Positions 43,601-58,600 of a DNA stretch of 64,000 nt are shown one piece after another. The notes under the pieces are model-generated. The model worked only from the letters and a program-made list of their open reading frames with translations. It had not been told where the DNA came from and did not search any database. Both the position numbers and the translations under genes were made by a program. The first letter of the stretch is position 1. Each line of letters begins with the position of its first letter. Source of the stretch: Nemopilema nomurai (Eukaryota > Cnidaria > Scyphozoa > Rhizostomeae > Rhizostomatidae); NCBI GenBank assembly GCA_003864495.1, contig ML133499.1:806001-870000 (forward strand). Reading direction: 5' to 3'.

Positions 43601-46600
43601 AATGAAAACAAGACAACAAACTTTACCTTTCTTCCATCTAGACCTGGCTTTCCTTTTGCTCCTTCCAATCCAATATCTCCCTGCGAAAGACGAAGCAAAG
43701 GTTTCATAAGTTAAGTGACTTAACACTATTTCTGAACAACAAGATCCAATTTAAGGAACCAATAGGCTTTGGAATTGACTCATAAAAAAACAGCGAGAAC
43801 AATTGTATCCGGGAAAGTGCGAACGAGCAGTGAGGGGCGCTGGAAAAATTACGAAAGAATTTTCTGCAAACATAGACCTAAAGCATTTTTACTAGTCACC
43901 AATGTTACGGAGATACCAACACTATTATCTATACTTATTTTGTCTTATCAATATTGGAGTGTGTTATTACAATAAGCCGATATCTTTCTTGTTTTGGGCA
44001 TGGATTTCATCAGTTGCAGCTGCATGAATGCGTGAACAGCATTATTACACTTAGAGCAAATCAGAGACAACGATAACTAAACAGAAAAATTAGCTAGTGG
44101 AACATTTTTTATTTCTAGACATATCAAAGTTTAGAAAAACCTTTGAGAGGAGAGGATTCATACCGTTTGACCGATAGAACCTGGGAATCCAGGCACCCCT
44201 TTCTCTCCCTGGAAAAATGAAGAAAGAAATTTTATTAACACGGAAAATGATAATCTAACGCACTAATGTAACTGCATGGTTACTCTTGGACAATTAAAAG
44301 TAATACCAACAAATAATGGACGGGTGCTAGCGAGGAAAGGCTGTTGATAAATAGATGTTTATTTGTTAAGAGTTTATTTGTCTGTTGATAAATAGGTATT
44401 TGAAGAACTGGTTTCGGTGAAACCTGTCTATTGAATTATTGAAAGTTGAATTAGGCCCATTTGAAAGTTTACTTAGAATACATTGTATATAATCATTGAT
44501 AGGGTGCTTGAGTATAAGTTAAGCATTGGAGCTATTGTTAGGGCAATTGTTCATTTAAGAGCGAGGGTGATATTTAAGAGCGAGGGTGATTTGTTTTAAT
44601 TTTAATCTTGTATGTTTTAATAACAAGTTCCATATGCGTATGTTTCCTGACTTCAACCTTTTTATAGCTTTGCATTGCTGAATGAAATTGAGGTTTTGTT
44701 ACTGAGACACTTTTATCAAACGCAGTAATACCTAGCACAACTTTACAACTTTTATGATAATAAAGGAATGGGTGAATGAATGATTTGACAGATGAATAAA
44801 TGAATGCATAAATAAATGTTTGAGAAATTCCGCTTACTTTGGCTCCCAGATCACCAATTGATCCCCGGTCACCTGTCGTTCCCCGTGGACCGTCCACACC
44901 CTATGGAAACAATACAAGAAATTACGGCCTATAACGATCCGAGTTCGGTTCCTATCAAATATAAAGATCCGGGATATATCTAAATCATGCAACTGATAAA
45001 AGAGAATGAGATATACTCCAGGGTGAAGATTTAAAATTCCAAAATTGGGGACGAATAAGCTTTATGGAAAGACTTTTGGAGCTGTTTAGAACATGTTTGC
45101 TTGTAAAACGCGAATTAATCAAAATTTGATTAAAATGCTGCAGTATAGCTAAAAGAATAATCAAACTTCAAAATTTTCGAATGCACTTCTTGTAACGAAT
45201 AATAGAAGCTTAAGAAATTCCTCCAAAAAGAACCAAGTACCATTATTCTAAGCAGTGCATTTGTAAAGCCTTGTTTTCGGATTCTGATACTATTGCTGTC
45301 AGTAAAAATTACTGTTAAGTTGCCATTCCACTTGACACGAAAGTTTTTTACATTTTTGATTAGTTTGCTGACTCAAGATAAAGTATACGTAGTGAAAGCG
45401 ACGTCATTTCAATGTTAGATTGGTTAATAATCGACAAATGCACTTACCCTTTCGCCAGTCTTTGTTGAAGGCTCACCTTTCAGACCAGTATCCCCCGGAA
45501 AACCCTGAAAAATGTGCACATTGATTCATTGGAAATTTCTTGCAGACGGATGCTTCAAATTTCATTTATCACCAAATTAAACAAAACTTTCCCGCCAAAT
45601 TCATCATTAGTTTGAGGTTCAAAATACACATTTGTTTTGAAACAAGGGCACAACAGTGAGAAAGACCCAACCTGCAAACAGTGCAATAACTAAAAGTTTA
45701 ATGCGATAATTTAGGGATATCGAGAACATAACAGCATTATTGATTTCTAGATATATCAAAGTTTAGAAAAACCTTGTTGATGGTAAAGATTGAATAAGCA
45801 GTTGAGAAATTTAACAGCTTCACAGAGTGAGTTTATCTTAGGTTTGAGAGTCAAAATGACTTCTTGTCTCGCAGTAAAGCAACAACAATGAAGGAAACAC
45901 AACTTGCAAGATATTAGATCAGCAAATTCATCAAATTACCTTTTCGCCTTTCAAACCAACAGGGCCCTGTAATTGACGAATAAAACGATTTAATGAGGAA
46001 TACATTAAAAAATGAAACTACAAATATAGCTAGGCACTATTTGTTTTAAATAAATTGAAATTGCTTTAACATTGTTTGGAAAATTAATCCATATAATAAA
46101 GCCAATGAACTAGATACTGATGAAGTTTGAAGAGTGTGCACAAAATTATGAAAAAAGTTACAAAACGATTGCTAACAACCTTTATTTGGGCCTAAACATA
46201 AGGATAACCAGAAAACTTATATTGCACAGTATATTATTTCATTCAAAAGGAAAAGCCATTCATAAGGTGACCACTACGAAATTCAAAAGAGACTGCAATT
46301 CAACCCTACGGGCATAAGCACATAGCCGCTTTATTGTTACTGATCACATGATTAAAAGGAAATATGGCGCATCGTAGGTCGCTGCCGTGAAACTGATCAC
46401 ATGAAGAGATAGTCGACCGAGTAGAGCCTTGATTTGATTCGCTGAGATTCCCAGAAACAGGCGACAACTGGGTCTACGCCGCCATTAACTATGCTTAATC
46501 ACTTTTAATTAATCACATGACTTTTTCATTTCGTTTTAGGCCTATTCTTCGTGGTTGGTCTTCAATCAAGCTAGGAGGCCTAAACAGTCCGGAAAAATAA

Positions 46601-49600
46601 TTTTCTAAACAAATCATGAGTATAATTATTGCTAAAAGAATACCATACCCTGAAAGACGATTCTATAGCATCTTCTTTTAGTCCTCCTTTGCGACCAGGC
46701 TCTCCGCGAAGACCCTAACAAAAACATTGACACAAAACTCTTAAAATTAGACGAACCTTTGACTAATGCATAAACTGACAAAGTTAAATTAATGACTATA
46801 CTTGACGTTAATGAGAAAAAATATCGCACAAACACATACTTCATAATATATTGCATATTATTATACACTATATATAACATATTATATATACATTACTGAA
46901 ACTTTCGGTCAAAACATTTAAGAGGTCTTTTATGACGTATTTTTTATATAAATATATCTCTTACATTTATCCATATATCTCATGGCCCTTCAAAAAGTAC
47001 TAAAAAGTAATCAATCTGTGCTGGCAATTTGGGACAAGGTTCAAACGCTCGTGGAAAAAAGTCTTGAAGAATAATCTCACCTGTTCTCCCTTTTCTCCTT
47101 TAATTTCTTGGAGCACTCTTCCCTGCGATTCAAAATGGTTACAGGTTAGATTTTACAAAGTAAAAAAAAACCAGAAAAAAGAATGATTTTCTCAAGGATT
47201 AGTTTCTCTCCCTTCTTCTCAGGTTTACTGAATTGAACTTGGAAAGGATTTCCATGCTTCAGTTTATGACGTCATTTCAAAATAAGCTATTGTCATGTTA
47301 ATACCAATATTTGAATTTCCTATGTAAATTTCATTTACTAATCGGTTAGGCTGAAAGGTAAATTACATACAAAGATGACAGACGATAGCTGGTCTCTTGA
47401 AAATTAGGCCTAAGTGTTCCTGATATTGTAATAATATATAATACATAAGTAATAATGTATATGTAATAATATAAATTATAAGCTAACGAGGACTTGTGCA
47501 AAACGACACAAAATAAATATTTTCGATTAAGGTTTCCATAGTTACCGGAGTTCCAGGTTCACCTTGGAGTCCATAGTCACCCTGAAAAATAATACACAAA
47601 ATGATTAATTCAGTAAAGACTTTGGAAAAGGCTCAAACACCAGGCCATGAAATAGTCTGTCCTACAAGCATGATTTGGTGCAAGCTGGTGATTCTATGAT
47701 TTCAAGGAAAATGCTATAAGAACTCTCTTTCCAAACAATGGCGAAGCAAATTTCAAAATTGCCTTTGGAGGGACAAAAATTTCACTTGGTGATTCTATGA
47801 TTTTAGAGAAAATGCTAAAAATCTCTTTAGACAATGGCCAAGCAAATTTCAAAATTGCCTTTGGAGGGACAAACATTTCACTTGATGATTCTATGATTTT
47901 AGAGAAAATGCTAAAAATCTCTTTAGACAATGGCCAAGCAAATTTCAAAATTGCCTTTGGAGGGACAAACATTTCACTTGATGATTCTATGATTTTAAAG
48001 AAAATGCTAAAAATCTCTTTAGACAATGGCCAAGCAAATTTCAAAATTGCCTTATGAGGACCAAAATTTTTACTTGCATGTGAGATTTTTCACAAGAGAG
48101 ATTGTAGGACAGGAAATTGCCCCACTTTAGTAAATGAATGGCAATATGATACAAGCAAAATTAATGTAAATGTGACATATGATATTTGATGTGGATTGTG
48201 CAGTTGGCAAAACATTATGGATTGTGCAGTTGACCAAACCAATTTGCATTTTGTCATTGACTGGAGGCTATGTCAAAAAGTTTGTTACCTCATCCCCAAA
48301 AATACCAGCATCTCCCTAAGAAAAACAAGAAATTTCAAAAATTAGATAATGTAAAAATTGCTATGTAATTTTTTTTAAAAATATTCTACTTCTAAAAACG
48401 CACATGCATTTTAAATGTGAGCTAAAAAGCCGCATACCCAAAGGACTTTCAGCTAAAAAGCAGCATAACAGATTTCAAAGGTTGTCTATCGACATGATAA
48501 AGTAATTCGAAAACAAATTTCTGCAAACAATTCTGGGCAACATGACGGGACATATCTATAGCCCTGTAAATGCCAAGGATATACAAACCGACATTTGAAA
48601 CAAGCATTTCGCTACATATCATTCTTAAACGATGATATAAAAACTTCTAAATAATATTGAAAAATGTGGAAACGCATTGCTTACTTGAGGACCCTTGAAG
48701 CCAGCGGCTCCATTGTCTCCCTGTTAATAAGAGGGAAGTAAAATTTAAAGGTGCAGAAAATAGAAGTATTTACAGTAACTAATAATAAAAAGTTGCCAAC
48801 AGAGCTGATGACAACCTTTCACTCAAGCAGTGTGTGATAATGTGAAACAGAATAGACAAACAAATGAGACAAAGAAAAATCTGAAAAGGTTATCGGAGCT
48901 TCTGAAGCGAATTTCTTGCGCTAGTTGAGACATGAATTGATAAAAACCATTCGATTTCATCAAGATTCAATAAAATTAATTGCGAAATCAAATTAAATAC
49001 TTACCACAATGCCAGCAATGCCTTCGTCTCCGGGGTCACCCTGAAGTGGATCAAAATTTATGAAGCATTCGGTAAAATTCGTTCAAGAGAATTTAAGTCT
49101 CAGAGAAAAGTATTTCGTGTATGAACGAATAAATAACAAAATTTATAAGCGTTGTTCTAAAATAATACTTGAACTTTTAAAGGAAAATTGAGCAATGAAG
49201 GTAGAATGAGTGTTAGTTACCGCAACTCCCTTCTTCAATGGAATATTGTTAAAAATGTCAGATGCGGGCTCTCCCTAGGAAGAAAAGACAAATAAAAATG
49301 AAGGATGATTAAAAGAATGCTGCTTCGCAGCGAATCAATAAATTAATAATAAAAAACAAGAATGGATAATTCATTTTGTGACTGCATGTAGCATCTGGTA
49401 TTTGAAACTTTTGTGCGCAGATTTAGATCGTTTTGAAGTGTTTCAGTCACAAAGGTATGTACCAACATTAATCTTTGAATTGTATAAATTATTTATATAC
49501 TAAATCAACCAATAAATTATTTGAAGGCAATCAATGAGTCGACCAATTAATACAGCGATTAACTGGATTCGAATCAACAAATTGATTGAGCAGGCAGCCA

Positions 49601-52600
49601 ACAAATTAATGAATAAATAAATAAGTAAATCAATCAATCACTCAATCAATTAGTCAATCAATTAGTCAATCAATTTATAAATAGAAAATTGTTAACTTGT
49701 ACATCTTTTAGTAAATTAGAGACAAGTTTAATAACCTTGATTAGAAAAAAATCTTATCAAGATTCGCTAATTATCATCTTAAGAAATGCTGAAAATCTAG
49801 AAAATCTCCAATCATACCTTGGGGCCTCTCGGTCCGGCCTCGCCAACTGGTCCGGCTACTCCGGGAAGACCATCAACACCATCAGGTCCTACCACTCCCT
49901 GGCAAGAAAAAGAAGATTTATGGCCGTGTTCAACAACCGTGTGGCATTTCAAATATTCCAGGCATCAAATTATCACAAAGATTAAAGAAAGGAGTTATCA
50001 CCGGGAGAATTCCAACGATATTATTAGAAGTTGGGTAGGATAAAAGAATATTGACCACCTTCTTCTACTTACCGGCTTGCCTTTAATTCCGCAGTCTCCG
50101 GGGCGACCGGGTCGACCTTCCACTCCGGGGACTCCCTGTGGAAAATCAAAAATGCGGGTTAATGATTAACAAAAATAAAAGAGGTTGCTCTCAATTCGCG
50201 AGGATGGCTCAGTTGTTAGAGGCGCTGCCTAAAGACCCAAAAGTTCGTGGTTCGAGTCCTTGGCACGACCAAACATTCACACAGAGTAAGGAGAGTCACC
50301 AGCTCTCTGTAATTCCAAGCATAAGGAATCACGAGGTGTGGTCATATCAAGAGAAAGGACCAGGACACTGCTCGATAACCTTAGGCTTCTTAGTCTCCTA
50401 AAATATACCTTTGGATGCTAGGTAGAAACAAATACAAATACGATTTGCTGATGACTCCAGAATGTTTCAAAGGAGACTTCTTAGGCAAGGAGAATTTTTG
50501 TAAATCTTGATTCTAAATAGTACAATTCGCTTTCGTTTTGAGTCGATTTGGCGTTCGGAGTCAACCGGGCATTAAGACCAGGCAATGAATGTACTCAAAA
50601 CCTTAACTTACCGGTATTCCATTAAGACCCGGATGGCCGGCATGCCTTGCAGTCCCTGGTTCACAAAAGAAAAGCAAGTCATCAGTGAGGCGGAAGGGTA
50701 GACCGCTTTTTACAATACCTTCTGGACAAATGTTTAATGTTACTAATATACAATCGAAACGAAACGGAATCTGATCGACGAAAATACATTCGCATGCTCT
50801 AGGTGTGTGTGACGTTTTTAATGTAGCAATTTTAAGAAGGTTTGCAGTTCAAAACAAAATCAGAAACCTTTGTTAGAAAAGAATAGTTTAAAAGACATTT
50901 GTTAGAACACCATAAATATTATTCATTTCTCGCAATTGAAGAAACATCTAAATGAGATTTACCAAGATTACTCTTGCCTCTCTTTATTTGTTGATACCAC
51001 AATATCGCTGCGAAAAAGCTCTAACGGATCATGTTAGGAACAAAAAGTGAGCGGGTACTTACGAAGTCTCCTCTTCTACCACGACCACCTTGCAACCCTG
51101 GGTCACCTCGGCTGCCCTTTGGTCCATGTGGTCCTGGTGCACCAGGGAGACCCTGTGGAACAAAAATCATTTCTACTTTCAGAAGAAGCAGTCTCGGTAA
51201 CATTTAATTCAAAATAAAAATGCCCTTGTGATTATTACGTCACATCAGCTCGTCAATACAGTGTGGCGTGATTTTGATAACTTTTCTTCATTCATCCCAT
51301 TCAGAATATTTTTCAATAATTCAAGTTTGTAAATAAAGGAAAACAAAATAGAAAAGATCAAGTTTACTTTGTTAAGCTTAAAATAGAAATATGCGAAGAG
51401 TTTAGATTTTTTGATCCAAGAATGGGATAATTTCAAGAGTTGAAATTTCGAAAATAATTAGCAAAGAAGATGCTCACGTTCTCGCCAGCTCGTCCTTGCG
51501 GTCCAGGAGGCCCATGACGTCCCTGAGGAAAAAATTGGCACATTGTTACCCTACTGTTAGGTAACTGGATATGAAAGGCGCGAAGGTGTGACAAATGTGA
51601 ATGTGCACACGATGTGAAAAAAAATAAACGAAAATATTGAAGAGAAAGCAGGTCAAGGATAGCCTTCATAGGCCTTCATAAATTAACTGGACTGAAAAGA
51701 GAAGAATTTTTAAAGATCAAAGATTAATTTAAGATCAACTTAAATCTAGGTCCACAATCTGTTAAGAGAGGAAAAATCTCATCAAGTCTGTTCAAAATTG
51801 AATCTCACCATTGCGCCTTTGGGTCCTTTGATGCATTTTGGAGCTCCACATTTCTATAAAAGAAACGCTCAATAAATAAACCAGCATTGGAATAAATTGA
51901 GGTCTTAGAATCATATGAGTTCTTGAACACTTGTCATTAACGACGGTTATATGTTCTCTTAATATCTCTGCTTGTTGTCTAAAAATAAACACAAAATAAT
52001 TTGCACCGTAAATTTATTGTCCAGATGTCCTAAGCTGGAGAGACAACATTTGGATAATTCAAATTCCCTACCTTTGGAACTGGTCTTGTTTCTTCCGTGA
52101 TTTCTCCTGTTTTCAATTGTGCCGCTATGAATGTAAATCAATAGAATAAAATCACAAAACAATGTAATTAACATGATATAGTTAATATAATATAATATAT
52201 CATTTAATGTAATATGAAATATAGTATAAATATAGAACACAATCTACGCCACACTATATACCATAATACGATGTAAAACAAATTAGATATGATGAGAAAG
52301 TTACATGGCGATAAGAATCTTAGATAGTCAGATAACTTTACTATGCATTAGAAAAGAATTCAGAAAGTTCCCTATGAATTCCAGTTCTAAGAGTTCTTGA
52401 GTAAGCGCTATGAAACAGGTGTTGCCCAAGCAACGTCAGAGTTCATCGATTTCAACCACATCAAACAGTTTAGCTGAAACATAACGAAACACAAACATGT
52501 TTGACAGCTGAAACTGAAACACAAACATAAAAAGTTTGAGCAACGGAAACATACGTGCGAAACATGCAGTATCGGAAATGTCTTGGGAATACTGTTTCAT

Positions 52601-55600
52601 GTTTGAGAAAGTCTTCACCAAGAAAACACGACTGTCGCCATCCCCGTAGTTTGTTATGGTCTCTAGGGTCTTGATTTCTCTCAAAGGTCCAACGCCAAGA
52701 GCCACAAAATTGACGCCTTTCGATTTCAAAGCTTTAATGCTGCCCCGCATACCACTTATTTCTCCGATACCACCATCGGTGACAATAACCATGAGCTGCG
52801 GAGGAGTCGAAGTGATCTTATTAAAAAATTCAGAATGGACACATTAAAAGCGATTAACCAGCAAAACTTATATCAAACAATTTTAAATAATTCATAAAAA
52901 GCACCTTGAAGGCATTTTTCCGTAATCCATTGTTCTCGCTGTAAATGCCCTCGTTCACAAGGTCTAGAGCAAGATCCAGACGAGACTGCCCCCCTGTAAA
53001 GCGAATCTTTCCCAGTGCATCCATTGCAGCTCGCATGTTTCTCCCGGGGTAGTCCTTGAAGGTCCATTCTACATTTGCCTGTGTTCCAAAGCAGACCACT
53101 GACACGTGTGTTTGATCCGGTCCAACGTTAAAATGTTCCATCGTCCTACCGACGAACTGTTTCACTTTGTCAAAGTTCGCTGCACCAACACTGTCAGAGT
53201 GGTCCAGGACAAACGTGAGGTCCACTTTGCGACGGCAGACTAAAAATAAAAGATAATTAGAGCATACTGCTCTGATCCACTTAATATTGCGAAGAACTGC
53301 TTAAAGATGCTAGAGGGAGCTTCACTATGATCAGTAAGCAGAGTCCAGAAAAGTTGTTCAACTTCTTCCAGACAGAAACATCTTAGAAGGCAAACCTTCC
53401 TCAAAGAACAATAGAAAGTGGGCGTGGCCTAGGTGTGTCACATGGGCTTCTATTGTTTTTCGAGGACCTTCCTCCGGTCAGTGACCGTGCGACCGTAATG
53501 TTGGAAAGACTTTGGTGTTCAAAGATGGTCTTTCTTCAATTCAGCATTAGCTAGCTGAATAGGTAAAAAGGCTGCTCAAACCAGCTTTCACAAAACAACA
53601 ACATTAGTTTGCCACTAGTGCTACCCTTCATCGCGTCTGCCTTTATCTTGCTTTATGATTAATTTGGCTCTTTATTTGATAGTCAAGGCCAATAGACGTC
53701 TACCAAAATCAAATTCAACAACGATGTTGCTAGGAAACACTCTGTGAACTTACCCCCTGATCGCGGAGTGCACGTCTTTCGGCAGCCATCAAAACAGCAC
53801 TTGGATTCGCCGTAACACTCGAAATCAGTCTTACACTCGTCCTTACTCGCAACGCAATTGTTTTGCTGCTTGATGGCGTAACATGTCCCAGGCTTCTCTG
53901 CAAGAAAAATCATTTGGAGCAATTACTGATAAGTTTGATTGAATGATTAGCGGAGACACTATTGCACGTGCTTTGCTATTTATTACCTGATTGGTGCATC
54001 ACTCTGAAACACGTACGCTTACGATTTAGGCAAATGCAGACAGTTGAAATACACATCAAATCAAGGCTTTTTCACTCATAAAAATACCTGATATCTGACA
54101 ATTCATAAGATCTACTTGGAACACAAAACACATACCAACATTTGTTCCCTACCCTGAAACAAGGAATTCACGAGAATACACAAATTTATGAAAAAGCCGA
54201 AAGAAAAACATACATACCCCTGCAAATTTTCTCTGTTAAACTGAACAAACTCGGAATTAGCTCGTTGAAATTCTTTCCAGTGAAAATATAATCTTCAGGT
54301 GGTGTTGATGCGAATTTTTTCAATTCAAAATGGTTCACTTCAGGTCCCACCCCGACTGCGATGACATTCACGCCATAATCCTTCAAAGGTTTCACCGCTA
54401 CACTGAGGTCCTCTGAGCCACGATTGGTACTTCCATCTGTGACAACAACCAGCACCATGGGCCGTCTTTGTCTCACGTAGCCGTCCAAACTGAAAATGCT
54501 CCTCTTGGCCTCACGCAAGGCCTTGTCGATCCTCGTTCCAGTCTTCATGTGGGGAAGATTGTCGATGGCGGTCTTTATGCTATCTGCGTCATCGTAGCGC
54601 ACCAAGTTAAACTCGACGTTCGTCTCGCTGCTGTACAGGAGAACGGAGAAACGTGCGTTGTTCTGAGAAACTGCGAAGGAGTCCACAATCTTCTTTACGA
54701 CCTCCTTCATGCGGACGTAGGAAAAGTCCCGGATGCTGCTGGAAGAGTCCAGTGCGAATCCGATTTCAACCGGAACCAAACAATCTAAAAGAGTCCGGAA
54801 CGTTGATCATTTTAAGACCCATAAGAAGCCGGATTCCAAAATTTTTAGATAACAGCAAATATCAATAAAAATAGGGTTGCAAAATAATATTATCGATAGG
54901 GTTGCAAAAATATAAAAGAAATGGGCAAGACATATCAACAGGGCGAATAGATCATTAATCATTGAAGGCGCTGATTAAGAATTGTTGAAACAGACCCGTG
55001 GAGTGAAGGATGTCACTGCTGAGGAATTGGCAAAAAATTCTATCTGAGAGATTTAGTCAAAGGAATATGGCTTTGGAGGAATCCCTGGTTTAGCATTTCT
55101 GGGAGCAGTGTATTTCTAATACGCCTTAAACATTACGTCATAAATACCCCTTTGAATGTTACGCCGAAAAAGTGTGAAATTATATTAAATGTTGCTGATG
55201 GCTGAATCAAAACGAAAAGGCACATGCTCTTACTGACCTGTCAGCGTATTTAGTGATCAACAATGCTCGCGGAGCAGAAAATCAACTTTTTATTGGTTAG
55301 GCATGCATTGGTTGAAAGAGGGGCAAGAACAACCACAGGCGCACCCAACTTATAAACCCCTCTAAAATTACACCTAAAGGCTGGCAATTTACACCTTGCC
55401 AACGACAGTAAGGTAAAAGAATCCTCTTCCACGCCTCCATGAAAAATGCACTGGACCTGTCGCGCGAAATGCACACTGGGAACTTGACACCTTCTCCATG
55501 TGACACCTTCTCCACGTGATACCTACTGTCTTAAGTGGCCGTGAAGGGCCTCTGGATTGTGTCATTCCCACAAGCTTAAATGACAAATGACCTGATGTTG

Positions 55601-58600
55601 GACGTCTCTGCTAAAGGACCTTTGACGGCAAGGCACCGTCTTTATATTGAATTTCAGAAAGACAAGTCATTTCCTAACACACCCAACCAGGTTATTATAA
55701 AACTCGTTAGAATAGGCTTATCTCGCAATTTGAAAGTGATTAAGAGTATTTCGGGTCTCTGGACACAGGTCGTATGTCAGATAAAGTGGTGCCAAAAAGG
55801 CGACTTCGATTCTAAAACAGTTAATTCAAAAAACTTGATTGTGGGGAAACTGAGAGACTAATTCACTACAACTTTCAGGTATTGAGAGGACAGGCAACAA
55901 AGCGTAGGAAAAATAATTGTTTGGAATGGGAATTAATTGAAACAAGGTATGATTGCAAATGAGTGGTAAGGACTGGGGCTAATTAAAAAGATGATGTGCG
56001 AATGATAGTTAAGACTGATTATTTGTGATTCGTGATGATTGATCATGACTAATAATGATTTATGCCGTTTCGCAATTATTGACAATAATCACTCGTGGTA
56101 ATTGGCAGTGATTTGAGGTGAATCATAACGTTTGGCCATGATTGATTGTGATTCCAGTTGATTGTGATTCCAGTTGATTGTGATTCGTGATGATTGGTGA
56201 TGACTTGAAGTGATTCATGATGTTTGGGGGACTTATACTGTTGATGAAGACGTTATTTCTAAGCATGAAATTGAGATACGAGAAAAACGTAGTCACTCAC
56301 TCAGAAGAGGGAAGACGCATTTACGGGAGCAGCCATTGAAACAGCATTTCTGTGCTCCAGGGCACATTCTGTCTGCCCCACATTCGTTGGTCTCATCCTC
56401 TCCACATTTGGTAACTGCAGGGGGCAGAGGGCACTTTCCCCGTTTGGCTGAAACAAACATGACCGTTATCTTTAAATACCTGTGAAAATCTTGTGAAACG
56501 AGGTTTACTCTAAAGTGAGAAATAGTCTTTTACAATAACCAAAGATACGGACACTTCAACACTCAACAATCTAGCTTTGCAAAGAAAATTTAAAACTTTT
56601 AGTGGATTTGTTCGAGAAAATTAGGCTTAATTTATCACAAATTGTCACAATACTTTACTTAATTATAATTTAAGGTCTTAATTGGGTCAAATACGCAAAA
56701 TTTCATAATTTGGTGACACCCACAAGTGTAATTGTGCAAAGGGAAACGTTGAAAGGGAGAATCTTTGAAAAGAAAATTTTCGCATTTATTGGGAGACAGT
56801 ATTGGTGTTAATTGGAAACGAATGACGAAAACTTTCGGAAACTCGCATCAGGAATTTTCACAAGAATATTGGCACTTGATTTGATTCCCAGGACTGCAAT
56901 ATTGCTATAAATCCACCCCAGACCAAATCACCTCATCATAATTTGACTCTTTCTACATTTTAATGACTGCAATACTGCTGCGTGTCTGAGGGCGCACAGT
57001 GACCAGAGAGTAACTGAACAATTCGAACGACAACAAACAAGAAACGCAGCCACGATAACATGCGAACAAGTTTCCTTCCCGTACTCCAGAGGAGGAAGAT
57101 GCACGAGATACTTTGGTAAATACAATTTGTTCTTAATGCACCGAAAAGAAAGACGGCTGGAGGCCATTTCCTGCCCTTTTCGACTGGATTTCAAATGAAT
57201 CAGGAAACCCATTAAGCAGATGCACGGGTCATAGACTCGAGCGACCTAAACATAAACCGTGAATGCTTTGAAATTAGGGTCTTTTAGTCCCGAGCTAACA
57301 GGATTCAGATCAACGGAGGCTGTATTGGTCTCTCAATAATAGAGACAAAAAAACAGCAGTATTCATTCTAGTTTGAAATCTTATTTTGAGAAAAAGGGCA
57401 ATCAATCAACCGAGTTCAATCGCGAAACGTTGCGTGGGGTTGGGAAAGGTTCGGTTCATTAAACAGAATGTCAATCTCAACCTTACACGAAAGTATCCAT
57501 CTCATATAACAGCTTCCTTCTCATACAACAGCCTCCATCTCATACAATAGCCTCAATTTAACGCAATAGCCTCAATTTCACGCAACAGCCTCCATCTCAC
57601 GCAACAGCCTCCATCTCATACAACAGCCTCCATGTCACACAATAGCCTCAATCTCACGCAACAGCCTTCATTTCATGCAACAGCCTCATTCACATGCAAC
57701 TGGCTTTGTCTTAGGTATCTGCTTTGCATAAATTACTTGCCTACAAAGCTGCTGCAATCACACCGAACAGAGATCTTTTGACAATAAGTGAGAATAAATG
57801 AGGGGGAACAATAAAGTTAGAAATAAATCCTTAAGTCTTGGTAAAGATGATAAATGTGTTTTATAAAGGTCTCCTTGAACTAGGATGACTTGTGAATAAC
57901 TAACTCACCCTGACATCCTTTGTACGATAGTTGCTTTATGATGGTCTTCAGTTTGTCTAGGCCAGCAACTTGAAGAATATGCTCAGATGGAGGCTGCGAA
58001 ACAAACGAGTTCAACTCCGCAATGTCGACTTTCTTTCCAACAGCAATGGCGAAAATGTTGACTCCCTTGGCCTTCAGCGCATTTGCCGGGATGGACACAT
58101 GCTCCTTGCAAGCGGTGCAATTACCATCTGTTAAAACAATGAGGACAAGTGGGACATTTTGTCGGATGCCCCCTTTGAGAGAAAACATCTCCGTGTTAGA
58201 CAGTCTCAGGGCATCGTCAGTAGCTGTGGTGTAGCCAAGGTAAGATATATTGTCAATCTTGTCCAATAGGGTTGCCTTGTCAAATGTCTCGTCCAATCGA
58301 ATAGCAACCTTTGCCACGTGACTGAACACGATAACACCGGCGTGAGTGTCTTGGATGCCGATTTTGTATGAACCGACCAGGGCCTTGGTGAAGTCCTTGA
58401 TCTTTTGAAAACCTTCAGATTTCACGCTACCGGAAGCGTCATGAGCAAAAACCAAATCGATTGGCTGGAAGCATTCACCTGAAAATTGAAAAGGAGCCTT
58501 GAAGATTTGTTGCTTATAAAAGCCACAAGAGCTAAAACAGTTATGTAGATGTTTTAATGAAGCTATGAAGTAAAGTTTCTCAATATGCAACTGTTTAAAA

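Noticed and set aside
47694..48044. - and + strand open frames with 32-residue repeats
   Set aside because: By-product of a 96-bp tandem repeat within an intron; no splice sites or start context.
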